Position numbers and translations under genes: made by a program. Below, piece by piece: positions 18,289 through 28,116 of a stretch of DNA of 64,000 nucleotides (position 1 is the first letter of the stretch; each line of letters opens with the position of its first letter). Origin of the DNA: Snodgrassella alvi (lineage in GTDB: Bacteria > Pseudomonadota > Gammaproteobacteria > Burkholderiales > Neisseriaceae); the NCBI RefSeq assembly GCF_002777855.1, contig NZ_MEIK01000015.1, forward strand, positions 62,001 to 126,000, given 5' to 3'. A model generated the notes under the pieces. That model was not told where the DNA came from. It worked only from the letters and a program-made list of their open reading frames with translations, and ran no database searches.

Positions 18289-21200
18289 ATGTCCGGCTTA
18301 TACGACCATACTCTGGTAAAAGAAAATTGCGGTTTTGGATTAATCGCCAATATTGAGGGTGAACCCAGCCATAAGGTGGTGCGTACCGCAATATTGGGGC
18401 TGTCGCGCATGCAGCATCGCGGCGCGATTTTGTCAGATGGTAAAACTGGTGATGGTTGTGGCCTGCTGCTGCAAATGCCGAAAAAATTCTTTCAGGCTGT
18501 GGCTGAGGAAAGCGGCATCACTCTGGCTAAAAATTTTGCCGTCGGCATGATTTTCTTTCCGCGCGATGAGGCGCTGGCACAGGAGTACAAAGCCATTATT
18601 GAAGAAGAGCTGACGCAGGAAACGCTGAATATTTCTTTGTGGCGCATGGTGCCCACCAACCCTAAAATGCTTGGCGCCATTGCGTTAGCCGATATGCCAC
18701 ATATTGAGCAGGTGTTTGTGAATGCACCTGCCGGCTGGCTGCCGCGCGATTTAGAGCGGCGGCTGTTTATGACGCGCCGGCGCATCGAGAAGCGCATTAA
18801 TCATCGTGATTTTTATATTTGCAGCTTGTCTAATCAGGTGATGATATATAAAGGGCTATGCATGCCCAAGGATTTGCCACGCTTTTATCCTGATCTTGCT
18901 GATTTGCGTATGCAAAGTGCAATTTGCCTGTTTCATCAGCGCTTTTCTACCAATACGCTGCCGCGCTGGCAATTGGCGCAGCCTTTTCGCTATTTGGCGC
19001 ACAATGGGGAAATCAATACTATTTCCGGCAACCGTGCTTGGGCACGAGCACGCTCCTACAAATACCACACACCTTTGATTCCGGATTTACAGACCGCTGC
19101 GCCGTTTGTGAATGAAACAGGTTCGGATTCCAGCTCTCTGGATAATATGCTGGAGCTGTTTGTCAATGGTGGTATGGATTTGTTTCGTGCTATGCGTTTA
19201 CTGGTACCACCGGCATGGCAGCACAATCCAGATATGGATGAGGATTTACGCGCATTTTACGATTTCAATTCTATGCATATGGAGCCATGGGACGGGCCGG
19301 CAGGAATTGTGCTCAGTGATGGTCGCTATGCAGCCTGTACGCTCGACCGTAATGGTCTGCGGCCAGCGCGCTATGTGATTACGCAGGATAAGCTGATTAC
19401 TATTGCCTCCGAAGTAGGTATCTGGGATTACGCTCCCGATGAGGTGGTTGAAAAAGGCCGTGTCGGCCCCGGTGAGCTGCTGGTGATTGATACGCGTGAA
19501 GGACGGTTGATGCAGTCGGCAGACATTAATACCGAGCTGAAAACGCGCCACCCGTATAAAGAATGGCTAGACAGAAATGTTTTATCGCTAATTCCATTTG
19601 AAAAACTGGCGGAAAATGAAACCGGAGAAGCCATTTTTTCAGCAGACCAGCTGTTGGTTTTCCAAAAACTATTTGGCTATGACATGGAAGAGCTGGAAAG
19701 TGTGATTCGTGTGCTGGGCGAGAATGGACAGGAAGCAGTAGGTTCGATGGGAGACGATACGCCGTTTGCGGTACTTTCGCAGCGACCACGCCTGCTGTTT
19801 GATTATTTCCGCCAATATTTTGCTCAGGTAACCAATCCGCCAATAGACCCTTTACGCGAAAAGCACGTGATGAGCCTGAATACTTGTATCGGGCGTGAGA
19901 TGAGCGTGTTCTTTGAGGCTGAAGGCATGTCGCATCGGGTGAATTTTAAATCACCTGTATTGCTTTACTCCGATATGCAGCAGTTGCTTCAGTTGTCTGC
20001 CGAACACTATCAGCATCATCACCTGCAGGCGGTGTACAACCCAAATGAAACCAGCTTGCAGGAAGCCTTGCTGCATTTGTGTGATGAGGCAGTTGCTGCG
20101 GTCAGAAATGGGGCAGTTCTGCTGGTGGTATCCGATCGCAATGTTAGCCGTAATGCTATGCCGATTCCGGCTGTGCTCAGTGTGGGCGCGATTCAGCAGC
20201 GGCTGGTAGAAACCAATTTGCGATGCGATGCCAATATTGTGGTTGAAACCGCATCTGCACGAAATCCGCACCATTTTGCCGTACTGATTGGTCTAGGTGC
20301 TACAGCGGTGTATCCGTATCTGGCGTATGAAAGTCTGGCCAGAATGGTAAGTATTGGTGCGATTACTAAACCTTTACGCCAGGTGATGCTCAATTTCCGT
20401 AATGGTATCAATAAAGGTCTGTATAAAATCATTTCTAAAATGGGTATCTCTACCATTTCGTCTTATCGCTGTGCCTGTCTTTTCGAAGCCATTGGCTTTC
20501 ATCATGAAGTCATGCAGTTGTGTTTCAAAAATATGGTAAACCGCATTGAAGGGGCTACATTTGCACAACTAGAAGATGATCTGCGTTGGTTCCACAAACG
20601 TGCATGGCAAAAAAGCCGTGGTCTGGAAATTGGCGGTTTTCTGAAATACAAGCCGCAGGGTGAATTCCATGCCTACAATCCAGAAGTGGTGAATACCCTA
20701 CAGGCTGCCATCAACAGCGGTGACTATGCCCGCTACCGCCACTATGCGGATGCTGTGAATAAACGCCCTCCCTCCATGCTGCGGGATTTGCTACGGCTTA
20801 AAACGGAAGCAGCCACACCAGTGGCACTTCAACAGGTAGAAGCAGCAGAAAATTTATATAAACGATTCGATAGCGCGGCTATGTCGATTGGTGCATTAAG
20901 CCCAGAGGCACATGAGGCACTGGCCACGGCGATGAATCGTCTGGGCGGCTATTCCAATTCTGGCGAGGGTGGAGAAGACCCACGTCGCTACGGCACCGAA
21001 CGCGTTTCACGGATTAAGCAAGTGGCTTCGGGACGTTTTGGCGTCACACCGGCCTACCTGATGAGTGCCGATGTGATTCAGATAAAAGTAGCGCAAGGTG
21101 CCAAACCGGGTGAGGGTGGACAGCTTCCCGGAGATAAGGTCACACCATACATCGCGCAATTGCGCTTTGCTGTGCCCGGTTCCACCTTGATTTCACCACC

Positions 21201-22755
21201 CCCGCACCATGATATTTATTCCATCGAAGATTTAGCACAGCTGATTTTCGATTTAAAACAGATTAATCCGCGTGCGCTGATTTCGGTAAAACTAGTGTCT
21301 TTACCGGGCGTGGGTACCATCGCTACCGGCGTAGCCAAAGCTTATGCAGATTTAATTACTATATCCGGCTATGACGGCGGCACTGGCGCCAGCCCGATAA
21401 CCAGTGTGAAATACGCTGGTAGTCCGTGGGAGCTGGGACTGGCAGAAGCCCAGCAGGCACTGGTAGAAAACAATTTGCGCCACAAAGTGCGGTTACAGGT
21501 TGATGGCGGCTTGAAAACTGGCTTAGACATCGTTAAAGCGGCCATTCTGGGAGCGGAAAGTTTTGGCTTCGGCACTGGCCCGATGATTGCGCTGGGCTGC
21601 CGCTATCTGCGTATCTGTCACCTGAATAATTGTGCCACCGGCGTGGCTACGCAGGATGACACTCTGCGCCACGAACATTTCCACGGTCTGCCTGAAAAAG
21701 CGATGAATTATTTTAAATTCATTGCACAGGATGTGCGTGAAATCATGGCACAGCTCGGCATCACCCGCCTGACTGATTTAATCGGCCGCACGGAGCTATT
21801 GGAAATCGTTGCTGGCATCACTCCGAAACAGGGTACGCTGGATTTAAGCAAGTTACTGTATTCACCCAAGGTACCGGATGGCAGTGCTCGCTACTGTACG
21901 CAAACCAATCCGCCATTCGATACTGGTCGCCTCAATCACACCATCATGCAGGACGTTGGCGATGCCGTACAGAGCGGTGCCGATGTGGATCTGACCTATG
22001 ATATCAATAATACCGACCGCTCCGTAGGCGCTGCCTTAGCTGGACAGATTGCTGCTACTCATGGAAATCGTGGCCGTACTTCACAACGCTTTGACATCTA
22101 TCTAAATGGTACTGCCGGACAGAGTTTTGGTGTTTGGCTGGCTGGTAGCATGAATCTGTATCTAACTGGTGATGCCAACGATTATGTCGGTAAAGGTATG
22201 GCCGGCGGCAAAATCGTGATCAGGCCGCATGGCGGCACTGCTTTCCGGCCAGAAGACACCACCATTATCGGCAATACCTGCCTTTATGGTGCTACTGGTG
22301 GCAAATTGTTTGCTTCTGGCAAGGCAGGTGAGCGCTTTGCGGTGCGTAATTCTGGTGCCACAGTCGTGGTGGAAGGTATTGGCGACAACGGCTGTGAATA
22401 CATGACCGGCGGAGTAGTGTGTGTATTAGGCAAAACCGGTATCAATTTCGGTGCCGGTATGACTGGTGGCTTTGCCTATGTGCTGGATGTGGATGGCGGC
22501 TTCAGACAGCGTATTAATTCTGAGCTGGTTGAAGGTTTAGACATCGCCGCACTCACCATGCATCAGGAAAATCTACGCGGCCTCATCGCCGAGCATGTGG
22601 AAAATACTCACAGCCCGCTGGGAGAACGCATTCTGGCTGAGTGGGACAACTATGTGAACCGCTTTGTGCTGGTGAAACCAAAAGCCAATGATGTCGATGC
22701 GCTTCTGGGGCACAAACCGCGTACCGTCACTGAATTGCGCGCTGTTACCCAGTAA
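18289..22755 (+). CDS. gltB: Glutamate synthase (NADPH) large subunit
   Basis: GltB, 1,488 residues, forms glutamate from glutamine and 2-oxoglutarate with GltD. The N-terminal class II amidotransferase domain begins at Cys14 (ENCGFGLIANIEG), which must be exposed by removal of a 13-residue propeptide. The central FMN/2-oxoglutarate synthase domain contains SGEGGEDPRRYGTERVSRIKQ, AKPGEGGQLPG and GYDGGTGASP. The cysteines of the 3Fe-4S cluster are in CRYLRICHLNNCATGVATQD. The C-terminal part is the glycine-rich right-handed beta-helix (about 1230-1480). I chose ATG 18289 with GAGG upstream; GTG 18253 would add 12 residues unlike the family. It is followed 49 bases later by gltD. Confidence 0.97.
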   Translation: MSGLYDHTLVKENCGFGLIANIEGEPSHKVVRTAILGLSRMQHRGAILSDGKTGDGCGLLLQMPKKFFQAVAEESGITLAKNFAVGMIFFPRDEALAQEYKAIIEEELTQETLNISLWRMVPTNPKMLGAIALADMPHIEQVFVNAPAGWLPRDLERRLFMTRRRIEKRINHRDFYICSLSNQVMIYKGLCMPKDLPRFYPDLADLRMQSAICLFHQRFSTNTLPRWQLAQPFRYLAHNGEINTISGNRAWARARSYKYHTPLIPDLQTAAPFVNETGSDSSSLDNMLELFVNGGMDLFRAMRLLVPPAWQHNPDMDEDLRAFYDFNSMHMEPWDGPAGIVLSDGRYAACTLDRNGLRPARYVITQDKLITIASEVGIWDYAPDEVVEKGRVGPGELLVIDTREGRLMQSADINTELKTRHPYKEWLDRNVLSLIPFEKLAENETGEAIFSADQLLVFQKLFGYDMEELESVIRVLGENGQEAVGSMGDDTPFAVLSQRPRLLFDYFRQYFAQVTNPPIDPLREKHVMSLNTCIGREMSVFFEAEGMSHRVNFKSPVLLYSDMQQLLQLSAEHYQHHHLQAVYNPNETSLQEALLHLCDEAVAAVRNGAVLLVVSDRNVSRNAMPIPAVLSVGAIQQRLVETNLRCDANIVVETASARNPHHFAVLIGLGATAVYPYLAYESLARMVSIGAITKPLRQVMLNFRNGINKGLYKIISKMGISTISSYRCACLFEAIGFHHEVMQLCFKNMVNRIEGATFAQLEDDLRWFHKRAWQKSRGLEIGGFLKYKPQGEFHAYNPEVVNTLQAAINSGDYARYRHYADAVNKRPPSMLRDLLRLKTEAATPVALQQVEAAENLYKRFDSAAMSIGALSPEAHEALATAMNRLGGYSNSGEGGEDPRRYGTERVSRIKQVASGRFGVTPAYLMSADVIQIKVAQGAKPGEGGQLPGDKVTPYIAQLRFAVPGSTLISPPPHHDIYSIEDLAQLIFDLKQINPRALISVKLVSLPGVGTIATGVAKAYADLITISGYDGGTGASPITSVKYAGSPWELGLAEAQQALVENNLRHKVRLQVDGGLKTGLDIVKAAILGAESFGFGTGPMIALGCRYLRICHLNNCATGVATQDDTLRHEHFHGLPEKAMNYFKFIAQDVREIMAQLGITRLTDLIGRTELLEIVAGITPKQGTLDLSKLLYSPKVPDGSARYCTQTNPPFDTGRLNHTIMQDVGDAVQSGADVDLTYDINNTDRSVGAALAGQIAATHGNRGRTSQRFDIYLNGTAGQSFGVWLAGSMNLYLTGDANDYVGKGMAGGKIVIRPHGGTAFRPEDTTIIGNTCLYGATGGKLFASGKAGERFAVRNSGATVVVEGIGDNGCEYMTGGVVCVLGKTGINFGAGMTGGFAYVLDVDGGFRQRINSELVEGLDIAALTMHQENLRGLIAEHVENTHSPLGERILAEWDNYVNRFVLVKPKANDVDALLGHKPRTVTELRAVTQ

Positions 22756-22804
22756 GAGCAGACATTAAGACAGCAATAATCAAAAATCGTGCAAGGAACA
22801 CCAC

Positions 22805-24214
22805 ATGAGTCAACGCGAAAATGTTTATCAGTTTATTGATGTACCGCGTGTCGATCCACCGAAAGAACCGCTGAGCGTACGCCAGCATGAGTTTGCGGAA
22901 ATTTATCAGCCCTTTACCACAGCACAGGCAATTGCGCAGGCAGACCGCTGTCTGGCCTGTGGTAATCCGTACTGCCAGAATAAATGCCCGTTGCACAACA
23001 ACATTCCCAATTGGCTGCGACTAGCGAATGAAGGGCGGATTATCGAAGCAGCCGAGTTAGCACACACCACCAACAGCCTTCCTGAAGTCTGCGGCCGCGT
23101 GTGCCCGCAGGATCGTCTGTGTGAAGGCGATTGTACCTTGAATGCGGAATTCGGCGCCGTTACCATCGGAGCCATCGAAAAATACATCACCGAGCAGGCA
23201 TTTGCGCAAGGTTGGCATCCAGATATTGCCACCGTGGAAAAAGTGGGTAAAAAAGTAGCGGTGGTTGGAGCCGGACCCGCCGGCCTCGGCTGTGCCGATG
23301 TTCTCATCCGCAATGGTGTGGACGTGACCGTATACGAACGGGCATCCGAAATCGGCGGCCTGCTCACCTTTGGTATACCGGCGTTCAAATTGGAAAAAGA
23401 AGTCATGATGCGGCGGCGGCACGTACTCACTGATATGGGCATAGAATTCAAACTGGGTGTTAATGTCGGTACTGACATTAGCTTGCAAGAGCTTGAGCAG
23501 CAATATGATGCAGTGTTTCTAGGCGTGGGGACCTATCAGGGACTACGTGCCGGTATCGAAAATGAAGAGGCCAGCGGTGTTTATCTGGCTTTGCCCTATC
23601 TGATTGGGAATACGGAACATCTGCTAAACATCGATAGCAAAGATTATGTATGCATGGAAGGTAAGCGTGTCGTGGTGCTTGGTGGCGGCGATACTGCCAT
23701 GGATTGTGTACGCACCGCGCTGCGGCAGCAGGCTAAAGAAGTAATCTGTGCTTACCGCCGCGATGCTGCCAATATGCCGGGCTCCAGAAAAGAATTCAAC
23801 AATGCGCGGGAAGAAGGTGTGCAGTTTAAATTCAATGTGCAGCCTCAGGCTGTGGTGACAAACGAAGCAGGCATAGTAACGGGTATTCAGGTTGTCCGCA
23901 CCAGCATGGGTGCACCAGACGAACGCGGCCGGCGCCGTGCCGAAATCATAGCCGGTAGTGAAGAAATCATTACCTGTGATGCCATAATTGTAGCCTTTGG
24001 ATTTGCACCTCACAGCATGCCGTGGTTAGGTAAAGTTGGTGTCACCGTGGACGAGCGCGGCCGTATTCAGACTAGTGGTGAATACAAACAGCAAACCGCC
24101 AATCCAAAAATCTTTGCTGGCGGCGACATCACCCGTGGTTCGGATTTGGTGGTTACCGCCATAGCAGAAGGACGTGATGCCGCACAAAGTATTATGGATT
24201 ACTTCGAAATCTAG
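22805..24214 (+). CDS. gltD: Glutamate synthase (NADPH) small subunit
   Basis: GltD, 469 residues, feeds electrons from NADPH through FAD and iron-sulfur clusters to GltB. The N-terminal region carries cysteine motifs CLACGNPYCQNKCP and CGRVCPQDRLCEGDC for two 4Fe-4S clusters. The FAD site is VVGAGPAGLGCADVL, and the NADPH site contains VVLGGGDTAMDCVRTALR. The end of the FAD fold is KIFAGGDITRGSDLVV. AAGGAAC lies before the ATG. It is the second cistron of gltBD. Confidence 0.97.
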   Translation: MSQRENVYQFIDVPRVDPPKEPLSVRQHEFAEIYQPFTTAQAIAQADRCLACGNPYCQNKCPLHNNIPNWLRLANEGRIIEAAELAHTTNSLPEVCGRVCPQDRLCEGDCTLNAEFGAVTIGAIEKYITEQAFAQGWHPDIATVEKVGKKVAVVGAGPAGLGCADVLIRNGVDVTVYERASEIGGLLTFGIPAFKLEKEVMMRRRHVLTDMGIEFKLGVNVGTDISLQELEQQYDAVFLGVGTYQGLRAGIENEEASGVYLALPYLIGNTEHLLNIDSKDYVCMEGKRVVVLGGGDTAMDCVRTALRQQAKEVICAYRRDAANMPGSRKEFNNAREEGVQFKFNVQPQAVVTNEAGIVTGIQVVRTSMGAPDERGRRRAEIIAGSEEIITCDAIIVAFGFAPHSMPWLGKVGVTVDERGRIQTSGEYKQQTANPKIFAGGDITRGSDLVVTAIAEGRDAAQSIMDYFEI

Positions 24215-24234
24215 TATATCAGTAGCAGATTAAG

Positions 24235-24264
24235 CAGCCTGTGGACAAGTTCGTACACAGGCTG
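24235..24264 (+). terminator. Probable terminator of gltBD
   Basis: Stem CAGCCTGTG / CACAGGCTG (9 bp, 12-base loop) followed by TTGTTATT. It lies in the 80-base gap between converging genes and may serve both sides. Confidence 0.6.
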
Positions 24265-24294
24265 TTGTTATTCAAATCAGACCTGTAATCAATA

Positions 24295-25923
24295 TTACTG
24301 TTGTGCCAGAATCTGCTCAGCGGCACGTTTACCCCAATAGCAGGCTTCCTCAAAAATCGAATAGCCGGATAAATCACTATGGGCAAACTGTAAACGACCC
24401 TGATACGAGCGCAACGCCATTAAACCCGCATTGGTGAGATAACCGGGCTGTGGTACGGCCATGGCATGACCGCGTAGACTGATACGCGCCTGTACCATAC
24501 GCTTTCGCAACACAATGCCATAAATCTCTTCCAATTCTTTAGCCGCGCATTGGTATATTTCTTCAGGTGAGGCCGATAGCATCCAGTGACGTATGTTGGT
24601 CGGCGAATCATGATTCAATGCTGTATAGGCAGTGAAAGATGTAAAGGGTGGTGGCCCTTGCCGAATTTGCTGGTGTGTGGCCACCACATAGCCTAGCCCA
24701 TCACCTTGATACAAAATGTTGTCCCATGCCAGCGCGCTGCCACTTTTTTCTGGGGGCATGCCGCGCAGCAAAAAATTAGCCACAATCCAAGGGGCATACT
24801 GAGGCATATGGGTCTGCGGCTGAAAACCATATCGTTGAATATAATGCACCACGTGAGCTGCGATATATAGTGGCATGGCACAGATTGCATGCCGTGCCTG
24901 TAGCCAGAAATATTGCTGTTGTGCAGTACAGATTAACAGACGTACTCCCTGAGCCTCTTCTTCAATCGAAACTGCATAAGCACGGAGACTGCGCGGCTGA
25001 GTAAATGGCTGATCGGTTTCAGGAATGTTTTCCATAGCTTGCAGTCGGCAAAATGCGCGTATCCGCTGCGACAGCTCATGTAAACCGTGCGGCCAAGTCA
25101 GCACTGTGCCGTGCTCATTCTGCTCTGTGCCACGGGCGCAGAAATAGTGCAGGCCGGCCCAAGCACAGATTTGGCCGATGCCTTGCCCATAGTCATCTCG
25201 ACAGCAATAGTCCAGATACCACAGCAAAGTTGGCGAGTGATAACCTTGCTGTTCCAGCCAATTGGCAAAAGTTAGCCGTTCCAGACGGCGCCATTCGTTG
25301 TCGTTACTGGCCAAATCCAGCGGAATGGTAAATACACGCTTGCCATCCACACCGCGCTGGCTGCTGAGCTGATGAATAAAACGGAAAAAACGCTGACTAT
25401 CGGCATCACGCTGAGGCAGCAATTCATTCTGCCAGTGTTGCTGATAGAATAAACGCTCATTGGGCACCTGTAGCAGTGAGCGCTCATCATACACACCATG
25501 CTGATACAGTTGTAAATCGCCGAGTAATTCTCGGATGTGTTCCGATTCCGGTGAGGGTAGGGGCAGATAATGCGCACCGGTGGGGTAATCCACACCAAAC
25601 TGGTGTTCACCGCGATTATTGCCATTGCGTTCAGCACCATCAAGTAAAATATAATCGTGCATGCCCTGTCTGGATAACTGCCAGGCAGCAGACAGCCCCG
25701 CTGCACCACTGCCGACAATCACCGTATTCACATGGTGTGTTGGAATATTAGCTGGTGGTTGTCGCTGCGCATCACGTATAGCATGCCCCACAGCTTTACC
25801 GGGGAAATCCACACTGATTGGTGGCTGCCCTGGTACAAAATAGCGCCACGCCTCATAGCTGCTCAAACCCACCATACTGGCGCCCAACATATTGCTGAGA
25901 AACCGGCGGCGACTGATTTTCAT
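24295..25923 (-). CDS. Tat-exported FAD-dependent oxidoreductase, amine-oxidase-like
   Basis: Protein of 542 residues. The N-terminus has a twin-arginine signal (SRRRFLSNMLG, then a weak hydrophobic segment), so it should be exported folded with its cofactor. The Rossmann FAD site is VIVGSGAAGLSAAWQLS, followed by LLDGAERNGNN, as in flavin amine oxidases and related dehydrogenases. The final part contains the family-like LQFAHSDLSGYSIFEEACYWGKRAA. It lies 13 bases after the spermidine-synthase-like gene in the same direction, with GGGGGTAAG before the ATG, so the two form an operon. The context suggests an amine or polyamine substrate outside the inner membrane. The substrate is inference; the FAD fold and export signal are visible. 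Confidence 0.75.
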   Translation of the reverse strand: MKISRRRFLSNMLGASMVGLSSYEAWRYFVPGQPPISVDFPGKAVGHAIRDAQRQPPANIPTHHVNTVIVGSGAAGLSAAWQLSRQGMHDYILLDGAERNGNNRGEHQFGVDYPTGAHYLPLPSPESEHIRELLGDLQLYQHGVYDERSLLQVPNERLFYQQHWQNELLPQRDADSQRFFRFIHQLSSQRGVDGKRVFTIPLDLASNDNEWRRLERLTFANWLEQQGYHSPTLLWYLDYCCRDDYGQGIGQICAWAGLHYFCARGTEQNEHGTVLTWPHGLHELSQRIRAFCRLQAMENIPETDQPFTQPRSLRAYAVSIEEEAQGVRLLICTAQQQYFWLQARHAICAMPLYIAAHVVHYIQRYGFQPQTHMPQYAPWIVANFLLRGMPPEKSGSALAWDNILYQGDGLGYVVATHQQIRQGPPPFTSFTAYTALNHDSPTNIRHWMLSASPEEIYQCAAKELEEIYGIVLRKRMVQARISLRGHAMAVPQPGYLTNAGLMALRSYQGRLQFAHSDLSGYSIFEEACYWGKRAAEQILAQQ

Positions 25924-25936
25924 CTGCTTACCCCCA

Positions 25937-27445
25937 TCAGCGCATCACCGCGCGCCAGTCAGCCTCAAAATATTCCACTAACTTCTGCGTGTTCAGATGA
26001 TTGGGTTCTACTGCTCGCCGCTGCATATCTTTTGGAAACACAAACATTTCGCGCGTCGTTTCTGCATCTAGATAGCGTGTCGGCACCCGATAATGGTCTG
26101 GAATCAGAAACTCACCAGTCTGATTGGCCATCACATAGCCCCACTCACCAAAAGAAGGGACATACACATGAAAAGGTAGCGTTTTTAATCCGGCTGCTTC
26201 CAGTGTATTGACAATGCACCAGAACGCATTGGGTGCAAAGTAAGGTGAAGTAGACTGCACCACCAGATTACCATTTGGATTCAAATGTCGCGCCACCATA
26301 CGGTACATTGGTACAGAATACAGTTTGCCGAGAGAAAAATTGGAAGGGTCAGGAAAATCGATAATCACCACATCGAATTTTTCCTGATTGTGTTGCAGCC
26401 ATTGCGCCGCATCCGCATTAATAATGCGCAGTTTCGGGTGATTAAGCGAATTCTGATTCAGCTCACGCAAAGCTGCCGAAGTACGGAAAACACGCGTCAT
26501 ACTTGCATCCAGATCCACCAGCGTAATCTGACTTACCTGTGGATATTTCAGCACCTCCCGTGCTGCCAGCCCATCTCCGCCACCTAGTATCAAAATGCGG
26601 GAGGCCTGCGGATTCTGCTCCATCACCGGCAGTACCAGTGCTTCGTGATAGCGTGCCTCATCCACTGAAGAAAACTGTAAATTACCATTAAGAAACAATC
26701 TTGTATCATTATGCCATTTCGTAATCACCAGTCGCTGATAAGGAGAAGCGGTGCTAAACACCACTGGGTCACCAAAATAATGTTGTTCTGCTTTATTTGT
26801 AATGTGATTGGCGTAACAGAAAAACAGCAATAAAATCAACAGCACTATATTACCGCGCATACGTAGACGCTGGTAACGAGGTAGCTCCTGCTTAAACAGC
26901 CGCGCTGTCAGCAGTGCCACTGCCGTATTTAAAATCCCGAACAACAGCGCACTTCTTGCCATGCCCAGCTTTGGAGCCAGAATCAGAGGAAACAACAACG
27001 AAACAGCCAGCGCTCCTAGATAGTCAAAAGTCAGCACACGGCTGACCACTTCTTTAAACTCCACCTCACGCAAATTCAGCACCCGCATCACCAGCGGCAG
27101 CTCCATTCCCGTAATAATACCGATAATCAGCACCAGCCCGTATAGCACCGAACGAAAAGGTGCCGCAGAAAAACCAAATAAAACAAACAAAAGCAGCGCT
27201 GAAACACCGCCGACAATTCCTACCAGAATTTCAATATCAATAAAGCGGCTCAGCGCATCACGGTCGGATATATAACGAGTCAGATGCGCACCAATGCCCA
27301 TCGCAAACATATACACACCGATAATCGACGAAAACTGGAGTATCGAGTCACCAAGCAAATAGCTGGCCAGTGCCGCCATAATCAATTCATAAGCCAGCCC
27401 ACAACTGGCCACAACAAACACAGAAACAATCAAAGCAGGATTCAC
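25937..27445 (-). CDS. Membrane-anchored spermidine-synthase-like aminopropyltransferase
   Basis: Protein of 502 residues: an N-terminal membrane domain of about seven helices (residues 1-215) joined to a C-terminal AdoMet-type methyltransferase-fold domain of the spermidine synthase family. The C-terminal part shows the nucleotide site ILGGGDGLAAREVLK, then LVDLDASMTRVF and VVIIDFPDPSNFSLGKLY, whose Asp is the usual catalytic position. Soluble SpeE has no membrane part, so this is the long membrane-fused class. The substrate could be putrescine or another amine with decarboxylated AdoMet from the nearby SpeD. It is divergent from the DUF350-SPFH-DUF4178-speD group and is the first gene of a leftward pair. 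Confidence 0.85.
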   Translation of the reverse strand: MNPALIVSVFVVASCGLAYELIMAALASYLLGDSILQFSSIIGVYMFAMGIGAHLTRYISDRDALSRFIDIEILVGIVGGVSALLLFVLFGFSAAPFRSVLYGLVLIIGIITGMELPLVMRVLNLREVEFKEVVSRVLTFDYLGALAVSLLFPLILAPKLGMARSALLFGILNTAVALLTARLFKQELPRYQRLRMRGNIVLLILLLFFCYANHITNKAEQHYFGDPVVFSTASPYQRLVITKWHNDTRLFLNGNLQFSSVDEARYHEALVLPVMEQNPQASRILILGGGDGLAAREVLKYPQVSQITLVDLDASMTRVFRTSAALRELNQNSLNHPKLRIINADAAQWLQHNQEKFDVVIIDFPDPSNFSLGKLYSVPMYRMVARHLNPNGNLVVQSTSPYFAPNAFWCIVNTLEAAGLKTLPFHVYVPSFGEWGYVMANQTGEFLIPDHYRVPTRYLDAETTREMFVFPKDMQRRAVEPNHLNTQKLVEYFEADWRAVMR

Positions 27446-27689
27446 AAATTATCCTTTTAATATTTTTTCAGCATCACAGCAGCCACCTGCCGTCCGTTGA
27501 AACCAGCTCTGTAATAAAAATAAAGCATCCCGATTAAAAAATGCTTAATAAATATTTCTGCTTTAGCCACAAACCCGATACCAGAGTTCAAGCTAAAGCT
27601 AACAAATTGCAAAAAAAAGTAAATAATAAACTATACAAAAACATTATTATACGGTATGTTAAAAAACTAAACAGTCAGGATAATAAACT
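27446..27689. promoter_or_regulatory. Divergent promoter region of the polyamine island
   Basis: These 244 bases separate the two arms of the island and must hold both promoters. An inverted repeat AAGCAT / ATGCTT lies near 27522-27545 in AT-rich sequence. No clear -35/-10 pair can be assigned on either strand. Confidence 0.4.
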
Positions 27690-28088
27690 ATGGTAATTAC
27701 TCTCTGGCAGTACATACAATATTTAAAATATTTTGGCGTTGCCCTCTTGCTACTCATCGTATTTATTATTTTTTATATACGAATAACTCCGGTAGCCGAA
27801 CTAAAATTGATTAAGCAGGGCAACCTTGCCTGTGCCGTCTCAATGAGCGGCGCCATGATCGGATTCTGCATCACCCTCATTTCCAGCATGTTGCAATCTG
27901 TCAATCTCATCAGTTTCATCATCTGGGGCGCGGCAGCCATGATTGTGCAGATTCTGGTGTACTTTATTGCCACACTGCTTATCCCCAAGGCCAATTTTGA
28001 ACTGGCGAACAACAATATCGCCGTCGGCGCCTTATTTTTCGGGCTGTCAGTGTCTATCGGCATCCTTAATGCAGCTGCACTAAGTTAA
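27690..28088 (+). CDS. DUF350-family small membrane protein
   Basis: A 132-residue protein with four predicted membrane helices (about 13-30, 48-68, 73-95 and 108-130) and the DUF350 (UPF0719, YjfL) pattern: first helix, then ELKLIKQGNLACAVSMSGAMIGF, and a last helix with NIAVGALFFGLSVSIGILNAA. The biochemical function is unknown. E. coli YjfL sits in a gene group with a PspA-like protein and a glutathionylspermidine-synthase-like enzyme, so the polyamine link seen here recurs. First gene of the rightward arm, 28 bases before the SPFH gene. Confidence 0.82.
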   Translation: MVITLWQYIQYLKYFGVALLLLIVFIIFYIRITPVAELKLIKQGNLACAVSMSGAMIGFCITLISSMLQSVNLISFIIWGAAAMIVQILVYFIATLLIPKANFELANNNIAVGALFFGLSVSIGILNAAALS

Positions 28089-28116
28089 CAATCAAACATC
28101 TGAACGGGATACAAAA

